A stretch of DNA of 64,000 nt from Otatea glauca (lineage: Eukaryota > Streptophyta > Magnoliopsida > Poales > Poaceae), in contig CM070721.1 of assembly GCA_036346275.1 (NCBI GenBank), positions 5,716,452-5,780,451 of the forward strand, in the 5' to 3' direction. Below are positions 23,634 through 35,167 of this stretch, piece by piece. The translations under genes were made by a program, and so were the position numbers. Under the pieces are notes generated by a model. It was given only the letters and a program-made list of their open reading frames with translations, had not been told where the DNA came from and ran no database searches. Within the stretch, counting starts at the first letter, position 1. Every line of letters begins with the position of its first letter.

Positions 23634-24122
23634 TCCTTGGCACCACAACGATTTGAGCCGGCTCGGCTCGCGACTCGAGCAGAGCCGCGAAAAAAAAATA
23701 CGCTTAAGTCCTTTTTCGAAAAAAATTACGTTTAGGTCCTTTTTTTTGAAAAAAAAATACGATTAGGTCCTTTTTAAAAAAAGAATATATATTACGTTTA
23801 GGTCTTTTATGCGTTTTTAGGCATTACGCTCTTGTCCATTTTCATAAAATCAAAATTATGTTTAGGTCCTTTTTGGGGGGAAAATACGTTCGGATCCTTT
23901 TTTTTTTGGGAAAAAATACATTGCATTTATGTCCTTTTTGCATTTTTTAAGCATTACGTTTAAGCCCTTTTTCGGAAAAACGAAATCGCAAATTATATCC
24001 TTTAAACCATTTTGCGTATTTCCTCGATTTGCTCACGTAGGGAGCGGCATTCGCACGTTTTCTCAATTTGCTCGCGTGGAGAGCGGCGGTCGCGGCGTGG
24101 CACGCCGCGCTCGATTGTCTAG
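23634..24122 (+). mobile_element. Helitron-like element, copy A
   Basis: 489 bp. The 3' end has the perfect hairpin CGCGGCGTGGCACGCCGCG, then 9 bases, then CTAG followed by host T, as in Helitrons. The proposed 5' end is TC after host A. The body is a chain of degenerate units of about 30 bp containing TTACGTTTAGGTCCTTTTT, after a GC-rich head with GAGCCGGCTCGGCTCG. It is homologous to 45510-46008 and 46746-47227. No coding capacity. The family placement is inferred from end structure. Confidence 0.65.
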
Positions 24123-24130
24123 TATATGCA

Positions 24131-24715
24131 CTATAGAATAGATCTGAACACGAGTTTGATATGACCAAATTTAGCTTATGTTGCACTCGACATTTCACAC
24201 GTTGTACATAGTTGTTTTCCTTGGCGTGATAGCCTATTCCACTCTGCAATTGACTAAAGATTGATGACTCGGGAGCGAATGTGTTTTAAATGCTCTTGGG
24301 TTATATGCCAGTTAGCCAATATTTTCTTTCATCTATAAAATAGAGATCTGAACGTAAGTTCGACATGACCAGACTTAGCTTAGGTTACAGGCACTTCGCA
24401 TGCTTTACATAGTTGTTTTTCTTGCTGTGATAGCCTATTCCAGTCTGAAATCGACTAGGATTGGATAACACAGAATGCTCTTGATTAATTTGGCAATCTT
24501 TTCTTTTATATAAACCTTTTACACTATAAAATAGATCTGAACACGTTGATATGAACCAGATTCAGCTTAGTTACACTTGGCATTTCATGCGTTGTATAGA
24601 GTTGTTTTGCTCGGCGTGATAGCCTATTCCAGGCTGGAATAGACTAAGATTGAATAACTCATGAGTAAATGTGTTTTTAAATGCCTTGAGTTATATATCT
24701 GATAGATTGAATACT
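24131..24715. repeat. Three degenerate tandem repeats of about 195 bp
   Basis: Units begin at about 24131, 24332 and 24524, each with CTATARAATAGATCTGAACR-like sequence. Each then has a conserved GTGATAGCCTATTCCA (or GG) and an AGTTGTTTT stretch. The array starts directly at the 3' end of Helitron-like copy A. No open frame. Confidence 0.75.
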
Positions 24716-25849
24716 CAAGTTAATTTCTTTTATTATAGATCACATTCATCGATGCATACAAAAGGTCAAGGGGTATCTTTCCAGGCGCAAGGCTTGACGA
24801 TGATTAGGCGCAGGTTGCTAGAGCTATAGCCCAGAGAGCGAGTCAATATGAGGTCGTTGTGTGCTTGGATCTACTCCTCGACATACTACCATTACTAAAC
24901 TTCATAGCCTTCCCGGCCAGAGAGCCCCTCCACGTCGGCGTAGCGTGCGCAGAGCACCCCGGTGTGTTTCGATTTTGCGTTCGGGGGTTTCCGCTGGCTC
25001 GCGTTGTCCACGCCACGCTTCGCTCGACGTGTGCCTGACCCGCCACGGCGCCCTCGCTGGACGCGTGCGCGTGACTCGCGAAGTTTCCGGTGCTCTCGTG
25101 CGGTCCGCGTGTCGCCGGTGAGTTCTTATCCTCCCCTCCCAATGTCACCAAATCCGCACTTCATTAGCTCGCCTGCGCTTTCGCCGCCCGTGGCCTCCAT
25201 CTCTAACTACCTTGTAACTCTTACAACCTTTGTATATCCTTTTCATGGAGCGAGAGATGTCACAAATCTTAGCTGGTCCAATAACAATCTGTGTAGTTTG
25301 AGGGATCACCTTATCCAAGTTTTATCGTAGAATCATTCAATAAATTTTAGTAGGATGGTATCATCTCTCATTTTATACTAACTTTATGTTTATAAGGAAT
25401 GAGATTGTCATGGATCAACTCATTCTATTTGTTAAACTAAACAAACGAGTTAGATTCGAAGCTAGAATCCGATGATTCACTCGTCACTCATCCTTCAAAC
25501 CAAACAGCCCATAAAGCTTTATGACAGAGATCGACGGTAAATATCATGCTACAAAACAATTGATGCCGTTTCTTCACCTTTTTGGCATCATAACTGATGG
25601 AGTTTGTGTCCTCGTTGGACTTCATTGAAGGTTACTTTGGCTATTGTCATCAAGCTCAAGGTTCATCGGATACAATATAGACTGCTTGGATGATTTTTTT
25701 TTGACACGTCTTTTTGGGCTCTCTTAGTATATGACGTCATTTGGATTTTCTATAGGGCAAGGGCAAAATATTACTCGAGCAATTTGTGTAGAACTTGGGA
25801 TATTGTACTCAAATTTGTTTAACCAAAACCATGGGTGTTTCCTTTAGTA
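24716..25849. other. Intergenic, nothing recognised
   Basis: Includes a GC-rich patch (24900-25190) with short frames lacking family motifs, then AT-rich sequence. I find no boundary of a mobile element. Confidence 0.4.
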
Positions 25850-27634
25850 ACTGTTGACGTCAAAAATTTGAAACAGGGTTTCTGACAACAGCACACCAAA
25901 CGAACACCTGGTTCAGAGCGTGTCAGTCGATTTGACCTGTAATCGACAAGGTGAAATATAAACTTTATTTAAAGCCGATCGTGAAGATCAATCAGCTTAA
26001 ATTCAATCAGCTCAAAGCCGATTAAATCGAGGCAAAAGGATAAGTACAACTAGCCGATTAAGGCTAATCGGAGGATAAAGGTAGATCGATTCTGAAGAAG
26101 ACGATGCGCAGCAAAATCAGAATAAATCAAACCTGGGCGTAATTGATGAAGATCAACAATCGGCGATGCGCAACTTTATTGATCAAAATCGAATTACAGA
26201 AAAGATTTTAAGTTACAAAAGCTACTCCTAATGACAAAAAGTAGATAAAAAGTAGATGCGAGTTGATTGATTGGCTCTGGGTAGCTTTTCTGATCACCTC
26301 TAGACCTCTTTTATACCCATTGACCGATAGAGTCCTAGTACAACACGTTACGAGTAGAATCCGTATCGGCCTCTATTTGGATGGTGCTTTCCTTAACAAC
26401 CTGTTCCGTTTCCAAATATCTTTAATATGTATCCTGGTCGTATCTTGTTGATCTTGGACTGCCGATTCTGATCCTATCTGCCAATTTTTGGTGCAAATAT
26501 ATGCCCCCCGTTTTTAGGAGATAACAAGTTATCTTCCAAAAATTTTCATCATCGCCTTGAACATATATTTTCTTATCATAGCCAAAATTTTAATTGCATC
26601 GAATTAATTTGGCTTTCAGGTCGGTAATCGGCCAACTCGAATATTCGTAGTTGAGTTTTAGCCAATCAAGATCCAACCAGTACCTTGGACAAACCGATGC
26701 ACACTACACGATCCCACGTTGATCACTTACCAAATCGGCTATCTCTCGATCTGGCGGGTGGTACGATTTTCCAGACTAGATCGGCTTCGTCGAACTAAAA
26801 TCATCGGTCGAATCCGATTTTTTCTTCACTCTTTTCTTGCAATCTTAATCGGATGAAGCTCATTAAAAGTTTTATACCTTTGTTTTTCTTGTTCACCTTC
26901 CTTCATCTCTTGGGTCCTTAGCCGATGAAGCCTTCTTCTTTGTGATCGGCTTAAATCCGGAGGATACCATCTCGACTTTGGTTCGATCGACTTACATATT
27001 TTTCCTACCAGATCCATACTAGCCGTAGAGCTAGACCCTTCATCTTGGTCTTGTTTCTGACTTATGATCGGTTTAGAAATTCTATCTTTAGCCGGTCATC
27101 ACTGCCAATCACCTTGACAAGGGTAATACTGCATCGGACATGTGTTTGATGATGGCAAAGCTAATCCCCTCTCCCAGAGGTCTAGAGGTGATCAGAAAAG
27201 CTACCCAGCCAATCAATCAACTCGCATCTGCTTTTTATCTACTTTTTGACGACTAGGAGTAGCTTTTGTAACTTAAAATCTTTTCTGAAATTCGATTTTG
27301 ATCAATAAAGTTGTGCATCGCCGATTGTTGATCTTCATCAATTACGCCCAGGTTTGATTTATTCTGATTTTGCTGCGCATCGCCTTCTTCAGAATCGATC
27401 TACCTATATCCTCCGATTAGCCTTAATCGGCTAGTTGGACTTATCCTTTTGCCTCGATTTAATCGGCTTTGAGCTGATTGAATTTAAGCCGATTGATCTT
27501 CACGATCGGCTTTAAATAAAGTTCATATTTCACCTTGTCGATTACATGTCAAATCGACTGACACGCTCTGAATCAGTTGTTCGTCTGGTGTGCTGTTGTC
27601 AGAAACCATGCTTCAAGTTTTTGACGTCAACAGT
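25850..27634. mobile_element. Foldback / Mutator-like element with long inverted repeats
   Basis: The ends are exact complements over ACTGTTGACGTCAAAAA. The inverted arms are about 460 bp each (25850 to about 26315, and about 27176 to 27634) and near-identical, rich in the motif GCCGATT. The central 860 bp shows no transposase. Arms of this length are typical of Mutator-like or foldback elements. No clear 9-bp target duplication is visible (left flank CCTTTAGTA, right flank AGCGTAATA), so the superfamily is open. Confidence 0.8.
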
Positions 27635-28230
27635 AGCGTAATAATAGAACCATCTATACAATAATAAACTGTGATATAATAACTATATTTTGTTTGAACA
27701 GGCCAGTGACTCACCAATAGTAATTTTAGAGTGCTCGTGATCTCTAGCTCTCCTTTCAAGCTTCTCTGTTGCTGGGTCGTGCACCGTTGCTTTGAGTGAG
27801 GAGCTTTATGTAGGACTAGTCATGTCTCTCTTTAATGTTGTATCTTTCACTTTCATAGTGTGTTGTATAATACTAGCTCGCACGACTAGCTCATGGCACC
27901 ATAAAAAACACGCAGCCATTCAAAACCATAATTATTATTAAAATATTAATTCATGAATGCAAAGTAATAATAATATTTTAATAAATAACAGGAGTGAGTA
28001 ATCTATACCCCTTTATAATACACCTAATCAATTTTTGCTACGTCCACACTAAATAATGCACCTCATTAGAGATGGCCCAATATTCGTGCACCAAACAAAA
28101 CGTCCCCAGAAACTTGCATTCATCAAAATGAACGTCTCAGATCTTTCCTCAGTTTTACTCGCCCACATCCGATGGTCATTATTTAGTGTGTCTAATCATC
28201 CCTGTGGCCCACAACAGACCTCCCCACCTA

Positions 28231-28420
28231 CATATTTGGAAGGAGAGCGAATCAAATAAGGAAATAAATAAGGAGGATCCGCATGCAAGGAAACCAGACT
28301 TGAATTTTTTTACTGGCCAAAATTGTATGTACTACATATTTGGAAGGAGGGTGAATCAAACAAGAAAATAAACAGGGAGGATCCGCATGCAAGGAAACAA
28401 TACTTGAATTTTTTATTGTC
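28231..28420. repeat. Tandem duplication, period 104 bp
   Basis: CATATTTGGAAGGAG begins at 28231 and again at 28335. Both units run on through GGAGGATCCGCATGCAAGG and ACTTGAATTTTTT. About 85 bp of the second unit is kept. Origin unknown. Confidence 0.8.
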
Positions 28421-29099
28421 CTAACATTGTGATCTTATTTTTTTTTCGAATATGACCCTTTTCGAGACTTTTTTACGGATCTAGCCCCATAGAGCCTAAT
28501 TTGGTATACGTAAAGCGCTGAATTTTTATTTTATTTTTATCTAAGGAACCAACGATTCATGAGTCTTTGCTTAATTTTTTCAATTTTTCTCGCCAAACCG
28601 GTAGTAGCGAAAGCAACTTTATTTAATTTTTATCTTTTTTCCTTGCGGATCCAAATGGTGTGTAGCAGATTTATTTTTCATATTTTTCCAAATCATCCTC
28701 GTGACCCACAATGCACCTTCCTCACCTCCAAAGATCAATAAGGAAAAGGAAACAAACGTCTTGGAATCAAGGAAAATGAAACAAACGTCTGAAAAGGAAA
28801 GGGCCATACATTACGTCTTTGGAAAAAGAAAACCGGAAGATGGGCGTGCGTACGGGAGAACGCAGAGCTGCAATGGCTCCACTGGTCGTCATCGGTGGCT
28901 TTTGCCGACGCGCGAGGTTCTTGGTCACGACCTCGCGTCCATGCGTGCTCTCGACAAATTTATAATTTAAATTTTTTTGAAAATAATTTTATTAAGTACA
29001 AAATAATCGAAAGTTTTTTTGAGAATTTTTCTAGAATTTTTTAACCTAATGTGTTACCTTTTCAAAAATCCTTCTATATTTAAAAAAATGAAGGCAACT

Positions 29100-29700
29100 C
29101 ACCTGTAGCTTCTTCTCTTCCCTCCCTCCATTAAAGCAAGAAAGAAGCTCCAAAGCTTCATCAATCCCGCACCAAATCTCCTCTTTCCATCTATGGTGTT
29201 AATTCCCCAAATTTCGTGTTCTATTGCCAAAATTTCCTCCCAATCTGATTTGATCCCAAATTATGGTTTCCATAAATATGCTTGTTTCGGGGTTATAAAA
29301 GTCGGCGAGCTCTCCTCCACTCCATCGCATTGCGTAAATCCTCAAGTGCTCCCTCTTGTAAAGATCGCCGGATTTTAGAAGTAACCCAAACCATCACCGT
29401 CATCTTTCCCGGCGAAATTCACCGCAACCGTGACTCCTCCCAGCGCCGGTGTCGACGATCTCGCCGCACTGCAATCTTGACCCATCTGCGATCGGTGGCC
29501 ACCCCAGCCTTCCTCCTTCTTTCTTGCCAAGCCAGAGAAAGACGCTGTGCTCTGTGTGGAAGCTGCAAAAAAAATAATCTAAAACCAAAAAATTCTTTTT
29601 TCTTTCTCTTTCTTGATTTAAAATCTTTTGGGAACCCGTTTTCGCCCATTCGACCTCTATTTAGTTCCGTTTTTCTTTCTAAATTCATTTAAAATTATAA
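29100..29700 (+). mobile_element. Possible Gypsy-type LTR/leader remnant
   Basis: Sequence with GTTATAAAAGTCGGCGAGCTC, then GC-rich leader-like sequence (GATCGCCG, GGCGAAATTCACCGC) and a T-rich end. It reminds me of rice Gypsy LTR/leader regions. There are no defined ends and no coding part, so this is a weak call. The rest of 27635-29973 shows nothing recognisable. Confidence 0.25.
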
Positions 29701-29973
29701 ATTTCTCTTTTATTATTAAGTGTTGTATTCATACTTATCTTCTCATTTAATTGATAAGCGGGTGTACTGCCGTCGTAGCGTTAGCACAGGCACTATACTA
29801 GTAGGAATGGTGGGTTGAAGACAAATTTAATATAAGATAGCCCTATTTTTTATACCACTCTTAAATAGGTGATTTAGGGTGAAATACAGGGGCTTGGGTT
29901 GAGTTGCTCTCACTCACTACCCTCCTATTCCTATCCATCGAGACCAGCGAAGACCGAGCTGCACACGGTCGCC

Positions 29974-31191
29974 ATGCCGCCTCAGCTCTCCTTCCTCCAC
30001 CTCCCTCCCAGCCCACCTCCCCACCTCCCCTCCCCTCTCCTCCAACGCGCCTACCATCTCCACCGCCGCCTCTCCCTCGGCACCGGCCCCCCACAGCGAC
30101 GCGCCGCGGCGGCGGCGGCGAACCCGTACACCGTGCCCCCTCCCGCGGACGTCGAGATGGTACGCGGCAAGGACGGCGTGTGGACGGCGCGGTCCCCGAC
30201 CGTGGTGGTGCTGTGGGACCTCGACAACAAGCCCCCGCTCGGGCCGCCCTTCTCGGCGGCCACCTCCCTCCGCGGGGCGGCCTGCCTCCTCGGCCGCGTG
30301 GTATCCGTCTCCGCCTTCGCCAACCGCCACGCATTCTCACACCTCCCCGCCTGGGTTGCCGCTGAGCGCCGGGACCGCCGTGCCCTCGACCGCGCCGAGC
30401 GCGCGGGTGTCGCCGCCCCGCCCGTCCCGTACTCGTGCGCCGTCTGCGGCCGCCGATTCCCCACCCGCCCCGACCTCGCCCGCCACTTTCGCCAGCTACA
30501 CCAGCGCGAGCGCAACAAGAAGGTCGCCCGCCTCCACTCCCTCAAGGGCAAGAAGCGGCAGAAGTTCCGCGAGCGATTTATCTCTAGCAACACCAAGTAC
30601 GAAGAGGCCGCGCGCGAGCTCATCACACCCAAGGTCGGGTACGGGCTCGCCTCCGAGCTCCGCCGCGCTGGCGTCCACGTCCGCACTGTCTCCGACAAAC
30701 CGCAGGCTGCCGACCACGCGCTCAAGCTCCAGGTGAAGCATTCCGTCGCCTGCGGCGTCGACTGGGTGGTGCTCGTCTCCGATGATTCCGACTTCACCGA
30801 TACAGTGCGCAAGGCACGCACCGCGGGCTTGAGGACTGTTGTGGTTGGGGACGGGTGCCGCGTTCTTGGTAATGTAGCTGACATTTGGTTGCCATGGGAC
30901 CGCGTGGAAAATGGGGAGGTTGATGTGGAGATGCTGCGTAGTGGGACACGTCCAGAATTTGGATATGAAGAGGAAGATAAGCAGGATGAGGAGTTCACAG
31001 TGGATTGGGATACGGGTGAATTGGACGATGTTGTCGATGACATTGTCGCAACGAGGACCAAATTGTTTGGTGCTACAACAATGTCTGCATTTACTGATGA
31101 GGACATTGTGGATGGTGTTTTGGGGCTTGGGTTGAATGGGGACGACATGTTTTGGAGCAGCGACGATGAGGATGAGGATGTTTATTTGTGA
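29974..31191 (+). CDS. NYN-domain (PIN-like) protein with an internal C2H2 zinc finger
   Basis: Single exon, 405 aa. A putative metal-dependent RNA nuclease of the plant family often labelled endonuclease with C2H2 zinc finger; its substrate is unknown. The N-terminal 55 residues are Pro/Arg/Ala-rich without acidic residues and could be an organelle transit peptide. The first NYN strand is TVVVLWDLDNKPP (76-88, acidic D82 and D84). A C2H2 finger follows at 155-175 (C-x2-C-x12-H-x4-H), then a Lys/Arg-rich linker, then the second NYN half with DWVVLVSDDSDFTDTVRKA (263-281) and RTVVVGD. The C-terminus is strongly acidic (SSDDEDEDVYL). The start is the first ATG; the frame upstream opens only from a TTG. 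A TATA-like TTTTTATACC lies near 29850. The GC-rich first third is normal for grasses. Confidence 0.9.
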   Translation: MPPQLSFLHLPPSPPPHLPSPLLQRAYHLHRRLSLGTGPPQRRAAAAAANPYTVPPPADVEMVRGKDGVWTARSPTVVVLWDLDNKPPLGPPFSAATSLRGAACLLGRVVSVSAFANRHAFSHLPAWVAAERRDRRALDRAERAGVAAPPVPYSCAVCGRRFPTRPDLARHFRQLHQRERNKKVARLHSLKGKKRQKFRERFISSNTKYEEAARELITPKVGYGLASELRRAGVHVRTVSDKPQAADHALKLQVKHSVACGVDWVVLVSDDSDFTDTVRKARTAGLRTVVVGDGCRVLGNVADIWLPWDRVENGEVDVEMLRSGTRPEFGYEEEDKQDEEFTVDWDTGELDDVVDDIVATRTKLFGATTMSAFTDEDIVDGVLGLGLNGDDMFWSSDDEDEDVYL

Positions 31192-31619
31192 GATTACATT
31201 GATTGGCAGGTAAACAATTGGATATACATACACATTCCTTTTGTTTTCCATACATATAGCATGGTCAGTTGGTCATGTAGCAAACTGCTGTAGAATTAGT
31301 AACAAATGGTGAACGTCGCATGCAGTTTACTTCAGCCTTCAGTCACTGCCTGCACTGTATGTTTCAGTTCCGCAGATAAATTTGGCAATTGAAGTGAACC
31401 AGTTTTTTTATATATATATGAGATTCAAGCCAGCTGCTTGGTTAATTTTAGTGATTGCACACATTCATTATATCATTCTCATGAATATCAGGAGAAACAT
31501 ATAACCAGTAATTAAGTCACTATCATCCGTCATCACTACCAAATTTCGCCAACTTGACAGCAGTTTAGTTTTTTGCTCAGTGGGTTTAGTCAGGTGCCAG
31601 CGCCAGGAGGGAAGACTCC

Positions 31620-32600
31620 ATATACCACACCGATCAACATGACAATATAATTGGCCTGTGTCGACCTTGTATTCTTGTCAATTGTCATTGCTGTAGCACA
31701 GTCTGACTCCAGGACTAATTTTTTGTACGCAAGCTCAATTGCTTTCATCTGCACGATTCTTCACGCAAGTAGCTCCAGAATTTCAGGATCCCTCATTTCC
31801 TCAAAGGATTTGGTGTTGCCATTTGAAATCTCCCTGTTTGGTCCCAGAAGATCGCTCATCCATCTCCTCATTAAAGAGAGCACCATCTTCTACAGGTGGC
31901 TTCCTGTTGGAACCGGCGGCAGCCCACAACAAGAGGATTTGTTTATGAGGTTCAGCAATGCCTACGTCTCCTAGAGCCTACGTCTCCTAGAGCCGAATCG
32001 CAGCGGCTCTGTCCGTACGAGGAGTTTCTTTTTCATGATTAGCGTTACAAAGAGTTCAGCGGTATAATTTTATACCCTGGTTACATGGTCCACTCACGCT
32101 TTCCAGACACAGCCCCTTTCTTTTACCTTGCCATATATGAGCCATACACAACACTTCCATCTCTCTGCACAACAGTCCTTCCTAGGCTTGTAACGTAACC
32201 CCTTGCTAATCTGCTGAGTTGAATATCGTAGCTTCAGCTGTCCTTTTTGGCATTTCTATCTTCTCTCCTCGATAAGCAGCATTCTGCACGCTCCACATTT
32301 CATATATGCCCTCCACAATGATCATCGTGTCAAAATCATTCATCCTCTACATTTTTCCTCAGAAGTTGTTCTCGAATCAATATCATCTGCCAGGCCTTCG
32401 CTAATTTCCAGCAGTTGATGCCCTTGATTTTCGAACATGCTGCCGAACCTCTATAACATAAGCACATTGCCAGAAAGCATGTTCAATTGTTTCATGCTGA
32501 CCAAAGCAGGGGCACCAAATTCCTCTTTTCATGTTTCTCTGTAGCAATTAATTTCCCACCACTAAACCCTTCTGAAATTTGAACAGCTTCTCTTTATTGT
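31620..32600 (-). pseudogene. Remnant of a LINE-type reverse transcriptase / RNase H
   Basis: On the - strand near 32525-32440 a broken frame reads GIWCPCFGQHETIEHAFWQC, the zinc-binding motif found after plant reverse transcriptases (zf-RVT). Further on, near 31760-31680, comes an RNase H-like LVLESDCATAM. Stops and shifts separate them. It is a decayed non-LTR retrotransposon 3' part or a host-captured piece of one. No poly(A) tail was identified. Confidence 0.6.
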
Positions 32601-33835
32601 ATTGCAGAAAGTGTCCTTATTGTTTTTTGGAACACATGGTAATCGTTGATTGGAGCAGTGTTGTATTGGAAGATTGGTTGATAATAGTTGCTTCATTTGT
32701 GGGTTATTATTTGCAATTTCTAACTTGAGGCACAAATTTTGCAGCATACCAAACACAGAAGCCTGTGCAATGGTCATGGGCCGTACAAATTGTTCAATGC
32801 ATTTGGCATCATGAAGTTTCAAATACCATTGAAAAACAGTAGGTTCTTCAATGCATTTATCTTCAAGAAGTTTCAAATACCATTTGAGAAATGAGAAACA
32901 GTGGGGCAGGGCCAAAACACTTATTTTATAGCTGTAATTCTCTTAAACCCCAAATGTTCGTTGATAGAATTCTACTACCTTATCTTCTCTAGTCTTAGAC
33001 TGTTTGCATGAGGAGTATTTGGCTGGGGTTTAGTTCAAATTTAAACTAAATCTCAGCCAAAACGCCATCATTTAGCAAAGGATTTATCAGCCTTTTTTGC
33101 CCTACCAATTGTTTTCCATACTAATGACTTCAGTAATGAACCAGGTGTAGTGACATTTTATCCTGTACGTTTGTGGTGGTACCGATTGTTGTACAAGTGA
33201 ATAAATCTGTTAGGCCATGAGATCCCATTAAGAGCACTCACTCATCTGCATCTTTCGCTTTTCAGGACCTGTGGTTCTCAAAAGATCGTCAAATTCATAT
33301 CTGAATGAGAGCGACCAATTTTCTGACATCCAGGATGCAATCTGGAGATAACAATTGTCACAGGGCTACCTGAAACTGGAAGAAGCTCACGGTTACAGTA
33401 GGGTATAAATCACGATCTTTTCAACCGGGAAGATGAGCTTACCCTCCAGCTGATTTCAAGGAACAAACAACAATGCAAGCATGATGGATAGGCGCGGATG
33501 GATGTTCCATTGTAAAGAAGCTACTTGAAGAGTGGCATGGCATGTGCTGCGAAGGGCGATTGCTCAGCACTTGTGCTGGAGCTGGAGTGCTGGACTAGTT
33601 CAGCTGTAGTCTAGTGAAAACATGAGATATTGTCTGGACGAATTGCCAAATGTGGATGCAACAACATGAACATCTTGACGATTAATCTGAAATTCTGAAT
33701 GCGACCAGGTACCGAAGACATTCGTCTGCTTGTCACTCGTCTGCTGTTTGGAGACATCGTCTACGTTCTTTTGATAATTTCCTGTCCCGAGTCCTAACTT
33801 CTTTGTGCTTCACATGGCTGGTAGCTACCCTGTCC
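32601..33835. other. Intergenic, nothing recognised
   Basis: AT-rich sequence. A short internal repeat (TTTCAAATACCATT near 32816 and 32872) gives a small repetitive frame on the - strand that is not a supported gene. Confidence 0.4.
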
Positions 33836-33976
33836 AGGAAGGCAGTGCATGCTGTCTCGCGTCTCTGGCTCAAATGCCAATTGCCGAAGTGCTGATTGAT
33901 TACTTACCCCTACCCTTTCGTCCACTTCAAGACTTATACAATTTGTACAGAAGATACATAGAAGCACCTCTCTTCT
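33836..33976. mobile_element. Degenerate copy of the 143-bp Mutator-type MITE
   Basis: The middle (GATTACTTACCCCT then CTTTCG and CACTTCAAGA) and right end (AGAAGCACCTCTC) match the clean copies at 43398-43540 and 63475-63617. The left arm is diverged and no target duplication is left. Confidence 0.5.
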
Positions 33977-35167
33977 CGCTATTATCCCACACACTGGCAG
34001 TTTCTCACGCAGCCCACGCTGCCACTTCTATTCGTGGCGAGCGTCGCCGGCCACCGACGGTGACGGTGGTCGGTGGCGGGTAAAGAGAGAGAAAAGGTTG
34101 TTTTTTCCACCGCAAAACGAAATTTGACTCTCCATTAACTGCTACCACAACTACTAGCCAATAGCCATTGACCAATCATTACGTACGTACGCACTAGCTC
34201 TCCACAGCACGCGTAGACGAACGAACGAATGATCTAGAGAAGATACTACTAGTCTACTACTAACTCTTAAATCACCCGGTCAGATCACTTAAAAAATTGG
34301 AATTTTCACGTTTAACAGATGCTCCCCAACGTAGCAGCGTCCATGGAAGACTCGACGACCCGGTGCATCTCGCTTCATTTTATTTCTTGTTCTTCGAGAA
34401 AAAACAAAGTAACGCTTATACACGTATCACCCTTAATATAAGTCGTAAAGATCTTTATTATCTATCATGTATTTATATTTATATAATTTTTAAATAGCGA
34501 CGTGCGCAAACATATATAGAAAATTCTAGCACACTAGCCACCCAGCAAGCTCGCGCCTCCCACCCCTCACCGGCGGCCACCGTCCAACACAGCCCCTCAA
34601 GGAATAAACAAACCAAACCATATCGTATCACCAAAGCGGATTAGCAGACAAAACGAAACCGCTCGCCCAAGTTGACGAGGAAAAGAGGGGAAAGGAACGA
34701 GCGAAGCTAGCCCGCGGGGTGGCGGCGCCGCAGTAGAGCGGATAACAACGCCGTCGCGGTCGCTCCCCCGCCCACCTTGTCGGGCCCCCGCAACGCGACA
34801 CGGGCACCACCACGACCCTCCCGCGCCCGCCACATGGCCGCCGCTCTCAAGCGCATGTCGGCGGCCGAGACCAGGCCGCCCCTGCCCTGCCCTGTCCGCC
34901 TCAGGCATGCGCCCGGTGCATATATGTGACCAGCAGTCAGGTCACGGGACGCCACACGTAGCGTCGCTTCAGGTCGACATGGCGCGTCAGGTGACGGCGC
35001 AGCTGCGGTTTTCTCTCGCTTGGACGAGGAGGGGTTGGGTGGTTGGGCGGCGGCGTTGGAGGGAGGGTTTTCTTTGCAGGCATTCTTCGTATCATCATAC
35101 GGTTCTGCAGTAGGTGGTACATACAGTGTTTTACCCCTCTAGAGTGCCGATAGATTTATGCAAGGCT
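33977..35167. other. Intergenic, nothing recognised
   Basis: Holds a GC-rich patch (34560-35080) with overlapping short frames in several phases and no family motif. It could be an old promoter or gene relic. Confidence 0.35.

Noticed and set aside
29899..29973. N-terminal extension of the NYN protein
   Set aside because: The frame opens from TTG, not ATG; the first ATG is 29974.
30051..31148. 365-codon - strand frame opposite the NYN gene
   Set aside because: Shadow frame of GC-rich coding sequence; Ser/Arg-rich with no motif.
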